A DNA stretch of 64,000 bases from contig NZ_JBGFGN010000146.1 in the NCBI RefSeq assembly GCF_041224595.1, positions 39,061 to 103,060 on the forward strand, in the 5' to 3' direction. Both the position numbers and the translations under genes were made by a program. This DNA is from Donghicola sp041224595 (GTDB lineage Bacteria > Pseudomonadota > Alphaproteobacteria > Rhodobacterales > Rhodobacteraceae). Positions 43,792 through 51,986 of the stretch are shown here, in pieces. The notes under the pieces are model-generated. The model was not told the DNA's origin and searched no databases. It was given only the letters and a program-made list of their open reading frames with translations. Position 1 is the stretch's first letter. Each line of letters begins with the position of its first letter.

Positions 43792-44609
43792 CCAGTGGCT
43801 CCGGCCAGTGTTTCTTCGCCGCCAAAGGTTTCGGCCCAGATGGCATGTGCCACAGGCGAATAGTCCAGCAGTTCAAGGGTGCCGTCGAAGGTTTCGATCA
43901 CGGCGGTCATGCCATCAATCCAGTCACCGCAATTGGCAAAGGTCTTGCCATTCCAGTCGCGCATCGCTGGTTTGTGGGAATGTCCGCAGATCACCCCGTC
44001 TGCACCGGCGTCTTCGGCCAGAGCCAGCGCCTTGTGGTCAAAGATGTAGCCAGTGCTCATGAGCTTGTTCGAGGTCGCGATGACCCACTCGACGGGGGTG
44101 CGCTGATCGCGGGGCAAGGAGAAACCTTTGCGATACAGTCCGTCCAGCCAGCGCAGCATGCAATCCAGACGGCTGCCTAGGCGGGTCATGAAATGCTGTC
44201 GAAATAGACGGTTGTCGCATTGATCGCCATGTATCACGAGGTATTTGCGCCCATCGGCGGCTTCGTGCACCAGTTCATTTTGAATTTCCCAGCCACCATC
44301 CGGCGCTTCGGTCCCATTGCGCAGAGCGGCATCGTGGTTGCCCGGAAGATAGGTGATTTCGGTCCCGCCGTGTGCTTTTCGGCGCAGCTCTGCCAGAATT
44401 TCATCAACCTCGGTCGTCCAATGGACGCGGCCGCCGTGCCAAATATCCAGAATATCGCCAACCAGAAAAATCCGCTCGGCTTTCAAGCTGCGCAGAGCGG
44501 CAAGAATTGCGCCGGGATTGGCTGCACGCGCGCCTAGGTGCCAGTCGGACAGAAAAATGCTGCGGCAGCAAATCTGGGTGTCGGGATTTACTTCTTTGAA
44601 CGGTAGCAT
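43788..44609 (-). CDS. PlcP-like metallophosphoesterase (LpxH-related)
   Basis: A 273-residue calcineurin-type phosphoesterase: metal motifs SDWHLGA, VGDILDIW, GNHD (LPGNHDAAL), HGDQCD and GHSHKP are all present. Relatives include LpxH (UDP-diacylglucosamine hydrolase) and PlcP, a phospholipase C that degrades phospholipids to diacylglycerol during phosphate starvation in alphaproteobacteria. Being first in an operon with a diacylglycerol-type glycosyltransferase and DedA-like protein favours PlcP. A Pho-box-like element lies upstream (44684-44716), though its best orientation points to the opposite gene. Confidence 0.83.
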   Translation of the reverse strand: MLPFKEVNPDTQICCRSIFLSDWHLGARAANPGAILAALRSLKAERIFLVGDILDIWHGGRVHWTTEVDEILAELRRKAHGGTEITYLPGNHDAALRNGTEAPDGGWEIQNELVHEAADGRKYLVIHGDQCDNRLFRQHFMTRLGSRLDCMLRWLDGLYRKGFSLPRDQRTPVEWVIATSNKLMSTGYIFDHKALALAEDAGADGVICGHSHKPAMRDWNGKTFANCGDWIDGMTAVIETFDGTLELLDYSPVAHAIWAETFGGEETLAGATG

Positions 44610-44945
44610 TGGCGTCGGATCGCTTGGCTCGTACAGGGAAAGTTCGTCTCTTGGGCCCCTTATCCCTCTGAGTTGTATCGGGAATGTGACGTTCTATGTT
44701 CATGAAACTGTCACATGCCAGCCAAGAGCGGCCGCCTTTGCGCCTGCAGAATTAAGTGACGCTGCTGCTATGCGGAAGCGCAGGCGAGGCAGGGCATATT
44801 TTGGCACAGAGATTGCAAACTATCGGCAACCTGTCGGGCTGGCGCAGACGGGTAGGTGTCTAAACTCGTGGCCATGCGGCCGTTGAAAGGAATGACCCGC
44901 TCTGTCGGCCCGGTGCGACGCATACCAAACGAAGGAAGATCAACG
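44610..44945. other. Divergent intergenic region, plcP-like / chemotaxis receptor
   Basis: 336 bp without a supported gene. It includes the inverted repeat and Pho-box-like element at 44684-44716. A GAAGGAAG ribosome-binding site lies just before the receptor's ATG at 44946. Confidence 0.6.
44684..44716. promoter_or_regulatory. Inverted repeat with a Pho-box-like element between plcP-like and chemotaxis genes
   Basis: ATGTGAC (44684-44690) and GTCACAT (44710-44716) form an inverted repeat. On the plus strand TGTTCAT-GAAA-CTGTCAC (44697-44714) matches the 7-4-7 Pho-box layout with the second half 6/7 to CTGTCAT. On the plcP side only one half-site is recognisable. Confidence 0.4.
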
Positions 44946-46616
44946 ATGTCCACGGCAAACGATGTTCTCGTTAGCAAAGACGTGTCCGCTGCGCTGGACT
45001 TATTGTCCTATCCGGTCATGATTTCTGACGCCGACCTGATCATCCGTTTTGTAAACAAGTCGGCCTTTGACATGTTTCGCCAGATCGAACCGGACCTGCG
45101 CAAGGATCTGCCCGCCTTTGACACCAGTGACATCATCGGCCGCTCGATCGACCTGTTTCACAAAGTGCCCGCCAATCAGCGCAAGGTGCTTGCCGGTCTG
45201 AAAAAGACACACAGCGGCGGCTTCAAGGTGGGGGGTAAATCGCTTGCCTTCAAGGCAACGCCCCAGTTCGACGACAAGGGAAACACCCGCGGCTTCTATG
45301 TGGAATGGAGTGACCGCACTGAGATCGAGCGCGCACAGACCCAGACCAAAACGATCCTGAACGGTGTAAAAAAACTGACCGAGGCACATGCAGCGGGCAA
45401 ACACAGCGAGCGTATTGTTCTTGGTGCGCTCGAAGGGGAATATGCTGATCTGGCCACCGCGACCAACCAAATGCTGGACGGGCATGGACAGATCAAAGAG
45501 GCAATTCTTGCCACGATCGAGGCGTTTGCGTCAGGTGAATTCGATCATCCTTTCCCCAGCCTCCCGGGCGAGGGACACCTGATCTCTGATGCGATCGAGC
45601 GTGTGCGCGGCGCCTTCTCGCGGGTGATTTCCGAAATCAATTCGCTATCCAATGCCCTAGTAGATGGCGATTTGGCACGCACCGTTGATCCGGCAAGCTA
45701 CGACGGCGCCTATCGCAAGATCATCGAGAATTTCGAACGCTCTTTTGCGGCGCTGAACACCACGCTTTATGCGGTGAAAGAAGAGGTGGGACAGGTCTCT
45801 GATGCAATCGGTCAGGTCACCCGCTCTGCTGGGTCCTTGAATGACAACGCTCAGGCTCAGGGAACCGCGCTGGAAGAAATCTCGGCGACGGTCGAGCAAA
45901 CAGATGCAATGGTGCGCAGCAATGCAGAAGCTTCCAAAAAAGCAGCGACCTCCGTCGGCGCGACGCTGTCGATCATCACCTCGGGTGAGGGCCGCGTGAC
46001 CGAGATGGTCTCGGCTATGGAAGATATTCGCAAATCCTCTGACGATATCAGTCGGATTATCAAGGTGATCGACGACATCGCCTTCCAGACCAACCTGCTG
46101 GCGCTGAACGCCGCTGTCGAAGCAGCACGCGCTGGGACCCATGGACGTGGCTTTGCTGTTGTGGCCCAAGAGGTGCGCAACCTCGCCGGACGTTCGGCCA
46201 AGGCAGCCAAAGAAACCGCTGAACTGATTGAGGATTCGACGGCCAAAGTGAACTCTGGCGTTGAACTCGCGACCGATACCCGCGCGGCCTTTACCGAGAT
46301 TTCCGAGAACATTCAGGAGATCGAGATCGAAGCGCGCCGCGTGCAGGATGGCAGTCTGGATCAAACCCGCGGGACACAGCAGATCTCGCAGGCGCTGTCT
46401 GAATTGTCGGTTGCGGGTGGGCGTATTACGAACCAGGCAGACGAGTTGAACGCGGCAGCTTTGCAGATGCAGGGCGCGACGCGCACAATGCTGGACAAGG
46501 TGCAGTATTTTACCCTACGCGAAGCTCCAAAGTCCGCCACCGCCCAAATGCCTGATCTGTCGAACCTAACACCCGAGATGATGGCTCAGATCCGTCAGAT
46601 GATGGCGGCACGCTAA
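44946..46616 (+). CDS. Soluble methyl-accepting chemotaxis protein with N-terminal PAS-like domain
   Basis: About 556 residues from MSTANDVLVSK (44946). There is no transmembrane segment, so this receptor is cytoplasmic. Residues ~10-140 are a PAS-like sensor (YPVMISDADLIIRFVNKSAFDMF through FYVEWSDRTEIE), a linker ~150-290 has HAMP-like character (LVDGDLARTVDP), and ~300-545 form the MCP signalling hairpin with the tip FQTNLLALNAAVEAARAG and GFAVVAQEVRNLAGRSAKAAKE. No che genes are adjacent. The signal is unknown; redox or cofactor sensing by PAS is possible. Confidence 0.9.
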   Translation: MSTANDVLVSKDVSAALDLLSYPVMISDADLIIRFVNKSAFDMFRQIEPDLRKDLPAFDTSDIIGRSIDLFHKVPANQRKVLAGLKKTHSGGFKVGGKSLAFKATPQFDDKGNTRGFYVEWSDRTEIERAQTQTKTILNGVKKLTEAHAAGKHSERIVLGALEGEYADLATATNQMLDGHGQIKEAILATIEAFASGEFDHPFPSLPGEGHLISDAIERVRGAFSRVISEINSLSNALVDGDLARTVDPASYDGAYRKIIENFERSFAALNTTLYAVKEEVGQVSDAIGQVTRSAGSLNDNAQAQGTALEEISATVEQTDAMVRSNAEASKKAATSVGATLSIITSGEGRVTEMVSAMEDIRKSSDDISRIIKVIDDIAFQTNLLALNAAVEAARAGTHGRGFAVVAQEVRNLAGRSAKAAKETAELIEDSTAKVNSGVELATDTRAAFTEISENIQEIEIEARRVQDGSLDQTRGTQQISQALSELSVAGGRITNQADELNAAALQMQGATRTMLDKVQYFTLREAPKSATAQMPDLSNLTPEMMAQIRQMMAAR

Positions 46617-46834
46617 AAGTGCGGTTCAATCGCAGTCTAAATTTCGCTCCGATCTACTGGCCTGTTTGTTTCACGGTGGAACAAAAATCTCTCGCTTAGG
46701 GTAATAAATGCAGGGGTCTCTCTCTCTCTTGCGTTGACTGTTCTGGGCCAAGTGCCCACTGTGGCGTTCAGTTCGCAGCTGGATCACGAGGAGGAGCGTG
46801 GTCGGGCTGGGGTGTTTGGGGACCGGAGGAATTT

Positions 46835-47986
46835 ATGAATATTCAAACAACGCTCGGGGCAGGACATGACACTGTCTCTGGCGTGATTTCTTATCTGACG
46901 CGCATTGAATTCGGAGAGGGTGCAATTCAGAAGTTGCCCTCTTTGCTGCACGAGCTTGGCATAACCAAGCCGCTGATCTGTACAGACCAAGGACTTGCAG
47001 CGACAGGTTTGATCACACGCGCCTGCGACGGCATCAAGGACTACGCGATTTACGATGGAACGCCAGCCAACCCGACCGAAGAGGCGGTGATGGATGCGTG
47101 GGATGTGTACCGCACAGAAGAGTGTGATGGGATCGTCGGCATCGGTGGGGGGTCTTCGTTGGATCTGGCCAAAGGTGTCCGCATTCTGACGGGCCACCCG
47201 CCGCCCTTGGGACAATATGCGGCGGTAAATGGCGGCGTGACGCGCATTCATGGCAAAATCCGCCCCCTGATTGCGGTGCCGACCACATCCGGCACGGGGT
47301 CCGAAGTCGGGCGCGGCGCCGTGATCATCACCGCTGACGGGCGCAAGTTGGGGATTTTGTCCCCCTATAACCTGCCTTCGATTGCTCTGTGTGATCCCGA
47401 ATTGACCTATGGTTTGCCCTCTCGGTTGACGGCAGCAACAGGTATGGACGCGATTTCCCATTGTCTCGAGACCTATATGGCGCCTGCCTTCAACCCACCG
47501 GCCGAGGCGATCGCCTTGCATGGTCTGGAGTGTGGCTTGCGCGCGATTGAATCCGCGACAGCCAATGGTACTGACCGCACAGCACGTCGTGACATGATGA
47601 TCTGCGCTCTAGAGGGCGCTATGGCCTTTCAAAAGGGTCTCGGTGCCGTTCACGCGTTGACTCATCCGCTTGGGGCGATCCGGGAATTGAACTTGCATCA
47701 CGGCACGCTGAATGCAGTGCTGATGCCCGAAGTGTTGCGCTTTAACAGACCTGCGATTGGCGAAAAGTGGCACGAGCTGTCCAAACGCATGGGCGGCGAT
47801 CCCGCAGAGGCCTGCGAACGCCTGAACCGGCGCCTGGGGCTGCCCATCGGCCTTGAAGAAATGGGTGTGACACGCGAGATGATGGAAAAGGTTTCTCACG
47901 AAGCACTCAAGGATCATTGCCATGCAACCAACCCGCGGAATGCGACCCAGCGGGACTACATGGATATTCTGGAACGCTCTGCCTAA
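46835..47986 (+). CDS. Iron-containing (group III) alcohol dehydrogenase
   Basis: A 383-residue Fe-ADH. Motifs are GIGGGSSLDLAKG (nucleotide binding), PTTSGTGSEVG, GMDAISHCLETY and FQKGLGAVHALTHPLGA (Fe-ligand His residues). It has a strong ribosome-binding site CGGAGGAA before the ATG. Relatives include 4-hydroxybutyrate, maleylacetate and 1,3-propanediol dehydrogenases; the substrate cannot be fixed. It is monocistronic with a hairpin downstream. Confidence 0.9.
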   Translation: MNIQTTLGAGHDTVSGVISYLTRIEFGEGAIQKLPSLLHELGITKPLICTDQGLAATGLITRACDGIKDYAIYDGTPANPTEEAVMDAWDVYRTEECDGIVGIGGGSSLDLAKGVRILTGHPPPLGQYAAVNGGVTRIHGKIRPLIAVPTTSGTGSEVGRGAVIITADGRKLGILSPYNLPSIALCDPELTYGLPSRLTAATGMDAISHCLETYMAPAFNPPAEAIALHGLECGLRAIESATANGTDRTARRDMMICALEGAMAFQKGLGAVHALTHPLGAIRELNLHHGTLNAVLMPEVLRFNRPAIGEKWHELSKRMGGDPAEACERLNRRLGLPIGLEEMGVTREMMEKVSHEALKDHCHATNPRNATQRDYMDILERSA

Positions 47987-47995
47987 GATCCGATC

Positions 47996-48017
47996 TCGGG
48001 GGCCGAAAGGCCCCCGA
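47996..48017 (+). terminator. Hairpin after the iron alcohol dehydrogenase
   Basis: TCGGGGGCC (47996-48004) and GGCCCCCGA (48009-48017) with a GAAA tetraloop, 9 bp after the stop. The T-run is weak. Confidence 0.7.
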
Positions 48018-48078
48018 TTGACCTTGCGCACAGATCATTGAACAATCAGCCATCATCACAAGACAGCGGAACGGACCT

Positions 48079-48447
48079 ATGGATGCTGGCAAGGTTGTGG
48101 TTGGTGTGTTCAGTGCGGCGATTTTCTCTCTCACCGCTTATAATTTTCGCTACGAAATAGGGGATGTCCTGCATTTCAATCGGCACGAGATTGCTGCTGA
48201 GATCACCTTGGACAATCGCTGCGAGTTTCGGGATTCCGTGTTCGTGGTCCGGGATCAGGACACTGGCGATTTCGCACGCTTTTACGGTCGCCACGCGGTG
48301 CTCAAAACGACAGAGCGAAATCGTGTGCGGTTGGAATTCGACCCAAATTACAAAGGTGTCGAATTTTTCGGAACCGAATTTCCTGCGTCAAAAGAGATGA
48401 CCCTGATTGCTGACTGCAAAAGCAGCCGCAAGTTCGTCTTCTTCTGA
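48079..48447 (+). CDS. Hypothetical small secreted or membrane-anchored protein
   Basis: A 122-residue protein beginning with a hydrophobic segment (VVVGVFSAAIFSLTAY, about 6-21), which may be a signal anchor. The rest is polar with two Cys residues (NRCEFRDSVF and IADCKSS) that could form a disulfide. No family is recognised. It ends 4 bp from the convergent pssA gene. Confidence 0.6.
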   Translation: MDAGKVVVGVFSAAIFSLTAYNFRYEIGDVLHFNRHEIAAEITLDNRCEFRDSVFVVRDQDTGDFARFYGRHAVLKTTERNRVRLEFDPNYKGVEFFGTEFPASKEMTLIADCKSSRKFVFF

Positions 48448-48451
48448 AGCC

Positions 48452-49210
48452 CTAGCTAAAGAACCGACCACGGGCGTCTATGACGCATTTCACCAGCAAT
48501 AACAGGTACAGCGAGTCCAGAACGATCAGCAGTAGGAACGGCCGTGTGAACAGCACACCGATTCCGACGACCACTGCGAACATGAAAATCACGATCAAGG
48601 GACGCGGCACACGCAGGCCCTTGGGCGCGAGTGTCTTGAGCGTCGAGATCATGAGAAGCGCCACAAAAGCCAGCCAGATCGCAACCACAAAGGGGACAGC
48701 GTGCATGTCGAGCACGTCACCCAGCCAAAGGAACAGCGGTAGCAGGGCCAAGTATGCGCCACCCGGAGCGGGGACGCCAATGAAGTGATTGCTGGATTTC
48801 TCGTCCTCGAGCGCTTGACCCTTCATGACGTTAAAACGGGCCAGGCGCAGACAAGTGGCCGCTGCAAAAATCAGAACAAACACCCACCCGAACGTCCCTA
48901 GCTGGTTCAGGATCGCCTGATACAAGAGGACCCCGGGGGCGACGCCAAAGCAAAGGAAGTCCGACAGGGAGTCGAGCTCGGCCCCCATTTTCGAGGTGGC
49001 ATTCAAACGCCGCGCCAACAATCCATCCAGGCCATCCATTAAAGATGCCAGCAGGATCAGGCCCACCGCGCCCATGTAATTTTCGTCCATCGAAAAGCGG
49101 ATCGAGGTCAGGCCAAAGCACATTCCCGCCAGCGTGACCATGTTCGGCACGAGGAGCAGAAAGGGGACTTTCTCAGACTGGACCGGAGGGGGCGGCGTTT
49201 GATCTGTCAT
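48452..49210 (-). CDS. pssA: CDP-diacylglycerol--serine O-phosphatidyltransferase
   Basis: PssA makes phosphatidylserine, the precursor of phosphatidylethanolamine. The 252-residue membrane protein has the CDP-alcohol phosphotransferase motif as DGLDGLLARR followed by GAELDSLSD (residues near 59-84), with the expected spacing, and several transmembrane helices. It lies 4 bp after psd in the same operon. This is a core lipid gene, notable beside a RepABC origin. Confidence 0.95.
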   Translation of the reverse strand: MTDQTPPPPVQSEKVPFLLLVPNMVTLAGMCFGLTSIRFSMDENYMGAVGLILLASLMDGLDGLLARRLNATSKMGAELDSLSDFLCFGVAPGVLLYQAILNQLGTFGWVFVLIFAAATCLRLARFNVMKGQALEDEKSSNHFIGVPAPGGAYLALLPLFLWLGDVLDMHAVPFVVAIWLAFVALLMISTLKTLAPKGLRVPRPLIVIFMFAVVVGIGVLFTRPFLLLIVLDSLYLLLLVKCVIDARGRFFS

Positions 49211-49214
49211 CGGG

Positions 49215-49889
49215 TCAGGACTTTGCGTTCAGATCCGCGAGAACGGTCTCGCCCGCGATCATGGTCTGACCGATTTGCACCTTTGGCTCGACGCCTTCGG
49301 GCAAGTAGATGTCCAGACGCGAACCGAAACGGATCAGGCCAAAACGTTCTCCCGTCGCCAGCTTTTGGCCCTCTTTTGACCAGCACAGGATGCGGCGCGC
49401 GACAAGGCCGGCGATCTGCACGACGCCATATCGGCGACCGTCCTCCAGAACGACAGTCAGGCCGTTACGCTCGTTATCCTCTGACGCTTTGTCGAGCGAG
49501 GCGTTCAGGAACTTGCCCGGACGGTACGCCACTTTTTCCAGAGTGCCTTCTGCGGGCAAACGGTTCACGTGGCAGTTGAAGACCGACATGAAGACCGAGA
49601 TGCGGGTCATAGGCTGGTCCCCCAAGCCAAGCTCTGCCGGGGGAACGGCGGGCTCCAACAAGGAGATGATCCCGTCTGCCGGTGAAATCATCAGGCCGGG
49701 TTCGGTGGGGGTGACGCGCTCCGGATCACGGAAAAAGTAGTAGACCCAGACGGTCAGGCCGACGCCGATCCAGCCAAGCGGCTCGCAGATCAGAAAAAGG
49801 ACGACAGTGATCGCGGCGGCAATCGCGACGAACTTGCGTCCTTCGGGGTGCATCGGTTTGACAAAGGTCGAAAGCATGGAAACAGACAT
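49215..49889 (-). CDS. psd: Phosphatidylserine decarboxylase proenzyme
   Basis: Psd decarboxylates phosphatidylserine to phosphatidylethanolamine using a pyruvoyl group formed by self-cleavage. About 224 residues from MSVSMLSTFVKPMHPEG (49889); an upstream ATG (49988) would add an unsupported tail. The N-terminal half has a hydrophobic segment (~20-45). The cleavage site is the Gly-Ser of RFGSRLDIY near residue 191, typical of the short Psd class. It is co-transcribed with pssA. Confidence 0.95.
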   Translation of the reverse strand: MSVSMLSTFVKPMHPEGRKFVAIAAAITVVLFLICEPLGWIGVGLTVWVYYFFRDPERVTPTEPGLMISPADGIISLLEPAVPPAELGLGDQPMTRISVFMSVFNCHVNRLPAEGTLEKVAYRPGKFLNASLDKASEDNERNGLTVVLEDGRRYGVVQIAGLVARRILCWSKEGQKLATGERFGLIRFGSRLDIYLPEGVEPKVQIGQTMIAGETVLADLNAKS

Positions 49890-50038
49890 CGGGGCCTCTG
49901 GTGCAGCTGATTTGCGGCGTCCTAACGCAAAACGCGTCGGGATGTTAGTGCGCTTGCACAGAATGAGGCAGATCCGATTTGCATGCAATTGCTTCAGCGC
50001 CGAGATGGTTCATCACAGCGTAAAGCGAAGGCTTAATC

Positions 50039-50063
50039 GGCGGCTCCGATCACAGGAGCCGCC
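50039..50063 (-). terminator. Hairpin downstream of the PRTase-HAD gene
   Basis: GGCGGCTCC (50039-50047) pairs with GGAGCCGCC (50055-50063) around a 7-base loop, 24 bp after the gene's stop. The T-run is weak. Confidence 0.6.
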
Positions 50064-50086
50064 TAGGATTTGTCTGAGCTGAGTCT

Positions 50087-51058
50087 TTATCCCCGACCGG
50101 CGAGCGATTTGACCGCGTAGTACACTTTGTCACCTGCAAGGCGGCGAGCTTGCAGCTTCAGCTTGGCCAAAGTGGCAGAGGCACCTGTTGCCTTTTGTGC
50201 GTGGCGGAATGCCAAAGGCGCGGTGCCATCGTAGATCATGCTCTGCGTGGCAACGCAGAGGACAGGCCGCTCTGAAATGCGCTGAATTTCGGCGGCGTCG
50301 GCGGCTTCGCTTTCGATAAAAATGTCCGCGCCTGTTTCTTGGTAGATGCGTGCCTTGAAGGCGGGCGAATTGGCGTGTTCTTCGTCGGTCTGCGTCATGA
50401 TCAGCTTGCCGTAGCGCACGCCATTGTCGCGCATCCAAGCCTCGGTCTCGGCGCGATAGGTTTCGCGGCGGCTGGTCACCAGCCAGCCAATCTCGCCAGA
50501 GGTTGCATGCAGCTTTTCAGCCGTCTGCAAGAATTTGCGGTAGGCCTTGCCGTTGTCATCCTCGTGGGCTTCGGGGTTGCGGCACAGGACGCCGTCAATA
50601 TCCACGCAAGCGTTCTTCAGCACGGCATGGTGCATCATGTTCCACTGGCAAATTGGCGAGAGCGAGTTCGTCTCCAGAACAACATCCACGTCCGGATGCT
50701 TGGCAATTTGCGAATAAACTGAGCAAAACACGATATTGCCGGGCACGCCCTCAAGAGCGGCACGCGCTTTTTTAAAGGCACGGCCCGATCCCACGGTATC
50801 GTCAATCACCAGAACTGTTCGTGCATCCGACATCGCCTTGTCCACGTCGGGTGCGTCTTTGGTCGCGCCATAGCCGAACACCTTGCCCGAGATCAGGCCA
50901 TCCAGATCTGTCAGGGGAAGGTTTAGCTGTGTTGCGAGCATTGTCGCCGGCAACATACCAGAACGAGGGATGCCAACGATAAGGTCAATTTTGGACGGCA
51001 GCTTTTTGCGATTTGCTATAATCGCAGCCGACATGTCCTGAATATTAATAAATTGCAT
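50087..51058 (-). CDS. Phosphoribosyltransferase-HAD fusion protein
   Basis: About 323 residues from MQFINIQDMSAAI (51058); an ATG nine codons upstream is also possible. The N-terminal half is a PRPP-binding phosphoribosyltransferase fold (LIVGIPRSGMLPATMLAT, PRPP loop VLVIDDTVGSGRA). The C-terminal half starts at VDIDGVLCRNPE, a HAD motif I, with a HAD-like continuation (WLVTSRRETYRAETEAWM, motif II) and FIESEAADAAEI in place of a standard motif IV. The gene stands alone, so substrate and pathway are unknown. Similar fusions occur near polysaccharide genes; modified ribosyl-phosphate chemistry is only an inference. Confidence 0.8.
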   Translation of the reverse strand: MQFINIQDMSAAIIANRKKLPSKIDLIVGIPRSGMLPATMLATQLNLPLTDLDGLISGKVFGYGATKDAPDVDKAMSDARTVLVIDDTVGSGRAFKKARAALEGVPGNIVFCSVYSQIAKHPDVDVVLETNSLSPICQWNMMHHAVLKNACVDIDGVLCRNPEAHEDDNGKAYRKFLQTAEKLHATSGEIGWLVTSRRETYRAETEAWMRDNGVRYGKLIMTQTDEEHANSPAFKARIYQETGADIFIESEAADAAEIQRISERPVLCVATQSMIYDGTAPLAFRHAQKATGASATLAKLKLQARRLAGDKVYYAVKSLAGRG

Positions 51059-51257
51059 AAATTGCTCCCAATACAATCGAAGCACGCCAAAATAACAACT
51101 AAACCGTAGGTGGTGTCTGTGGTGAATGCAATTCCATTTTGGACTAAGGATCCCGTTGCGTGTGCAGCAAAGGATATCCTTGCGATAAGGGCTGCTGTTC
51201 AGACTGCCTTACTTAGTTGCAGGATGTGCCTAACAGGACACTTGTGTTACAGGGAAT

Positions 51258-51282
51258 GCGCGCCGTCACGGGGGCGGCGCGC
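51258..51282. other. GC-rich hairpin in the gap before the PRTase-HAD gene
   Basis: GCGCGCCG (51258-51265) pairs with CGGCGCGC (51275-51282) around a 9-base loop. There is no T-run. It may mark the end of the leftward transcript from 51838. Confidence 0.4.
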
Positions 51283-51340
51283 CTGTCTGAATTTGGCGTA
51301 AACCCTTATCGAATAGCTGATTTCTTGGCTTGCGAGGCTT

Positions 51341-51838
51341 TTATTCACTCAATGATACAAGGCTTGCCATGATCTGCATGTCCGGTTTTCCGGAATTTGC
51401 AGCGATGGTGCTTAAACTTTCATCCGGCGAGCCAACCGTGAAACCAGCAGCTTCCAGAGATGCGATGAGATCCGAGGGTTCTATATCAATTACTGCGGCA
51501 ACTTCCGACAGGCTGCCACCAAGAATCAGGGTTGAAAAACCAAAGACCGGAGGCCGTCCTGACTCGCCTTCTGCGGGAACGAGAAAGGCCGCGGCAGCGA
51601 TAAATGATACAACCATGGCGATAGCAAAGGAGGCGCGTTTGAAGTAGGCGGACATTGGTCGCCAGTTCTTCCAAAGATGTAGGGCAAAGGGAAGTATGAG
51701 CACGATGCTCAGCCATTCGTGCATACCGTGAAAGCCGCGTGGACCGATATGAAAGAATAGCGCGATCCCCGAAATCAAGGAGACCAGAAACAAGCCAGTG
51801 ATAAAGGGAGTGGCGTAGCGAAGAAGGACAGATTGCAT
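51341..51838 (-). CDS. Small membrane protein, DUF4405-like
   Basis: About 165 residues from MQSVLLRYATPFITG (51838), with AAGGAA upstream; a longer frame (to 51949) starts in polar sequence. Three hydrophobic segments (about 9-28, 40-56, 68-88) include two His residues (FFHIGPRGFHGMHEW) and HLWKNW, a pattern seen in heme-binding DUF4405 membrane proteins. The C-terminal ~70 residues are a periplasmic or cytoplasmic domain (SEVAAVIDIEPSDLIASLEAAGF). Function unknown. Confidence 0.7.
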   Translation of the reverse strand: MQSVLLRYATPFITGLFLVSLISGIALFFHIGPRGFHGMHEWLSIVLILPFALHLWKNWRPMSAYFKRASFAIAMVVSFIAAAAFLVPAEGESGRPPVFGFSTLILGGSLSEVAAVIDIEPSDLIASLEAAGFTVGSPDESLSTIAANSGKPDMQIMASLVSLSE

Positions 51839-51986
51839 TCGAAAATTCCTTGTCAGAACGGGAAATGGCTCAGGCGGAGCTGTGCGTTGGCATACGTCAA
51901 ATGAAACGCGGTTCGGCCTGAAATCCGTCGAGGGTTTCGGGTCATGCAAAGAAAAAATTTAGAATTTATGCATTGAAAATAGAGCT

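Noticed and set aside
43788..44609. LpxH, lipid A biosynthesis hydrolase
   Set aside because: The motifs alone would fit, but the operon with lipid glycosyltransferases and a DedA-like protein favours the related PlcP phospholipase; kept as the alternative.
46700..46740. CT-rich run upstream of the iron alcohol dehydrogenase as a repeat or phase-variable tract
   Set aside because: The TCTCTCTCTCT run is short and not located in a coding or clear promoter element; no evidence for variation.
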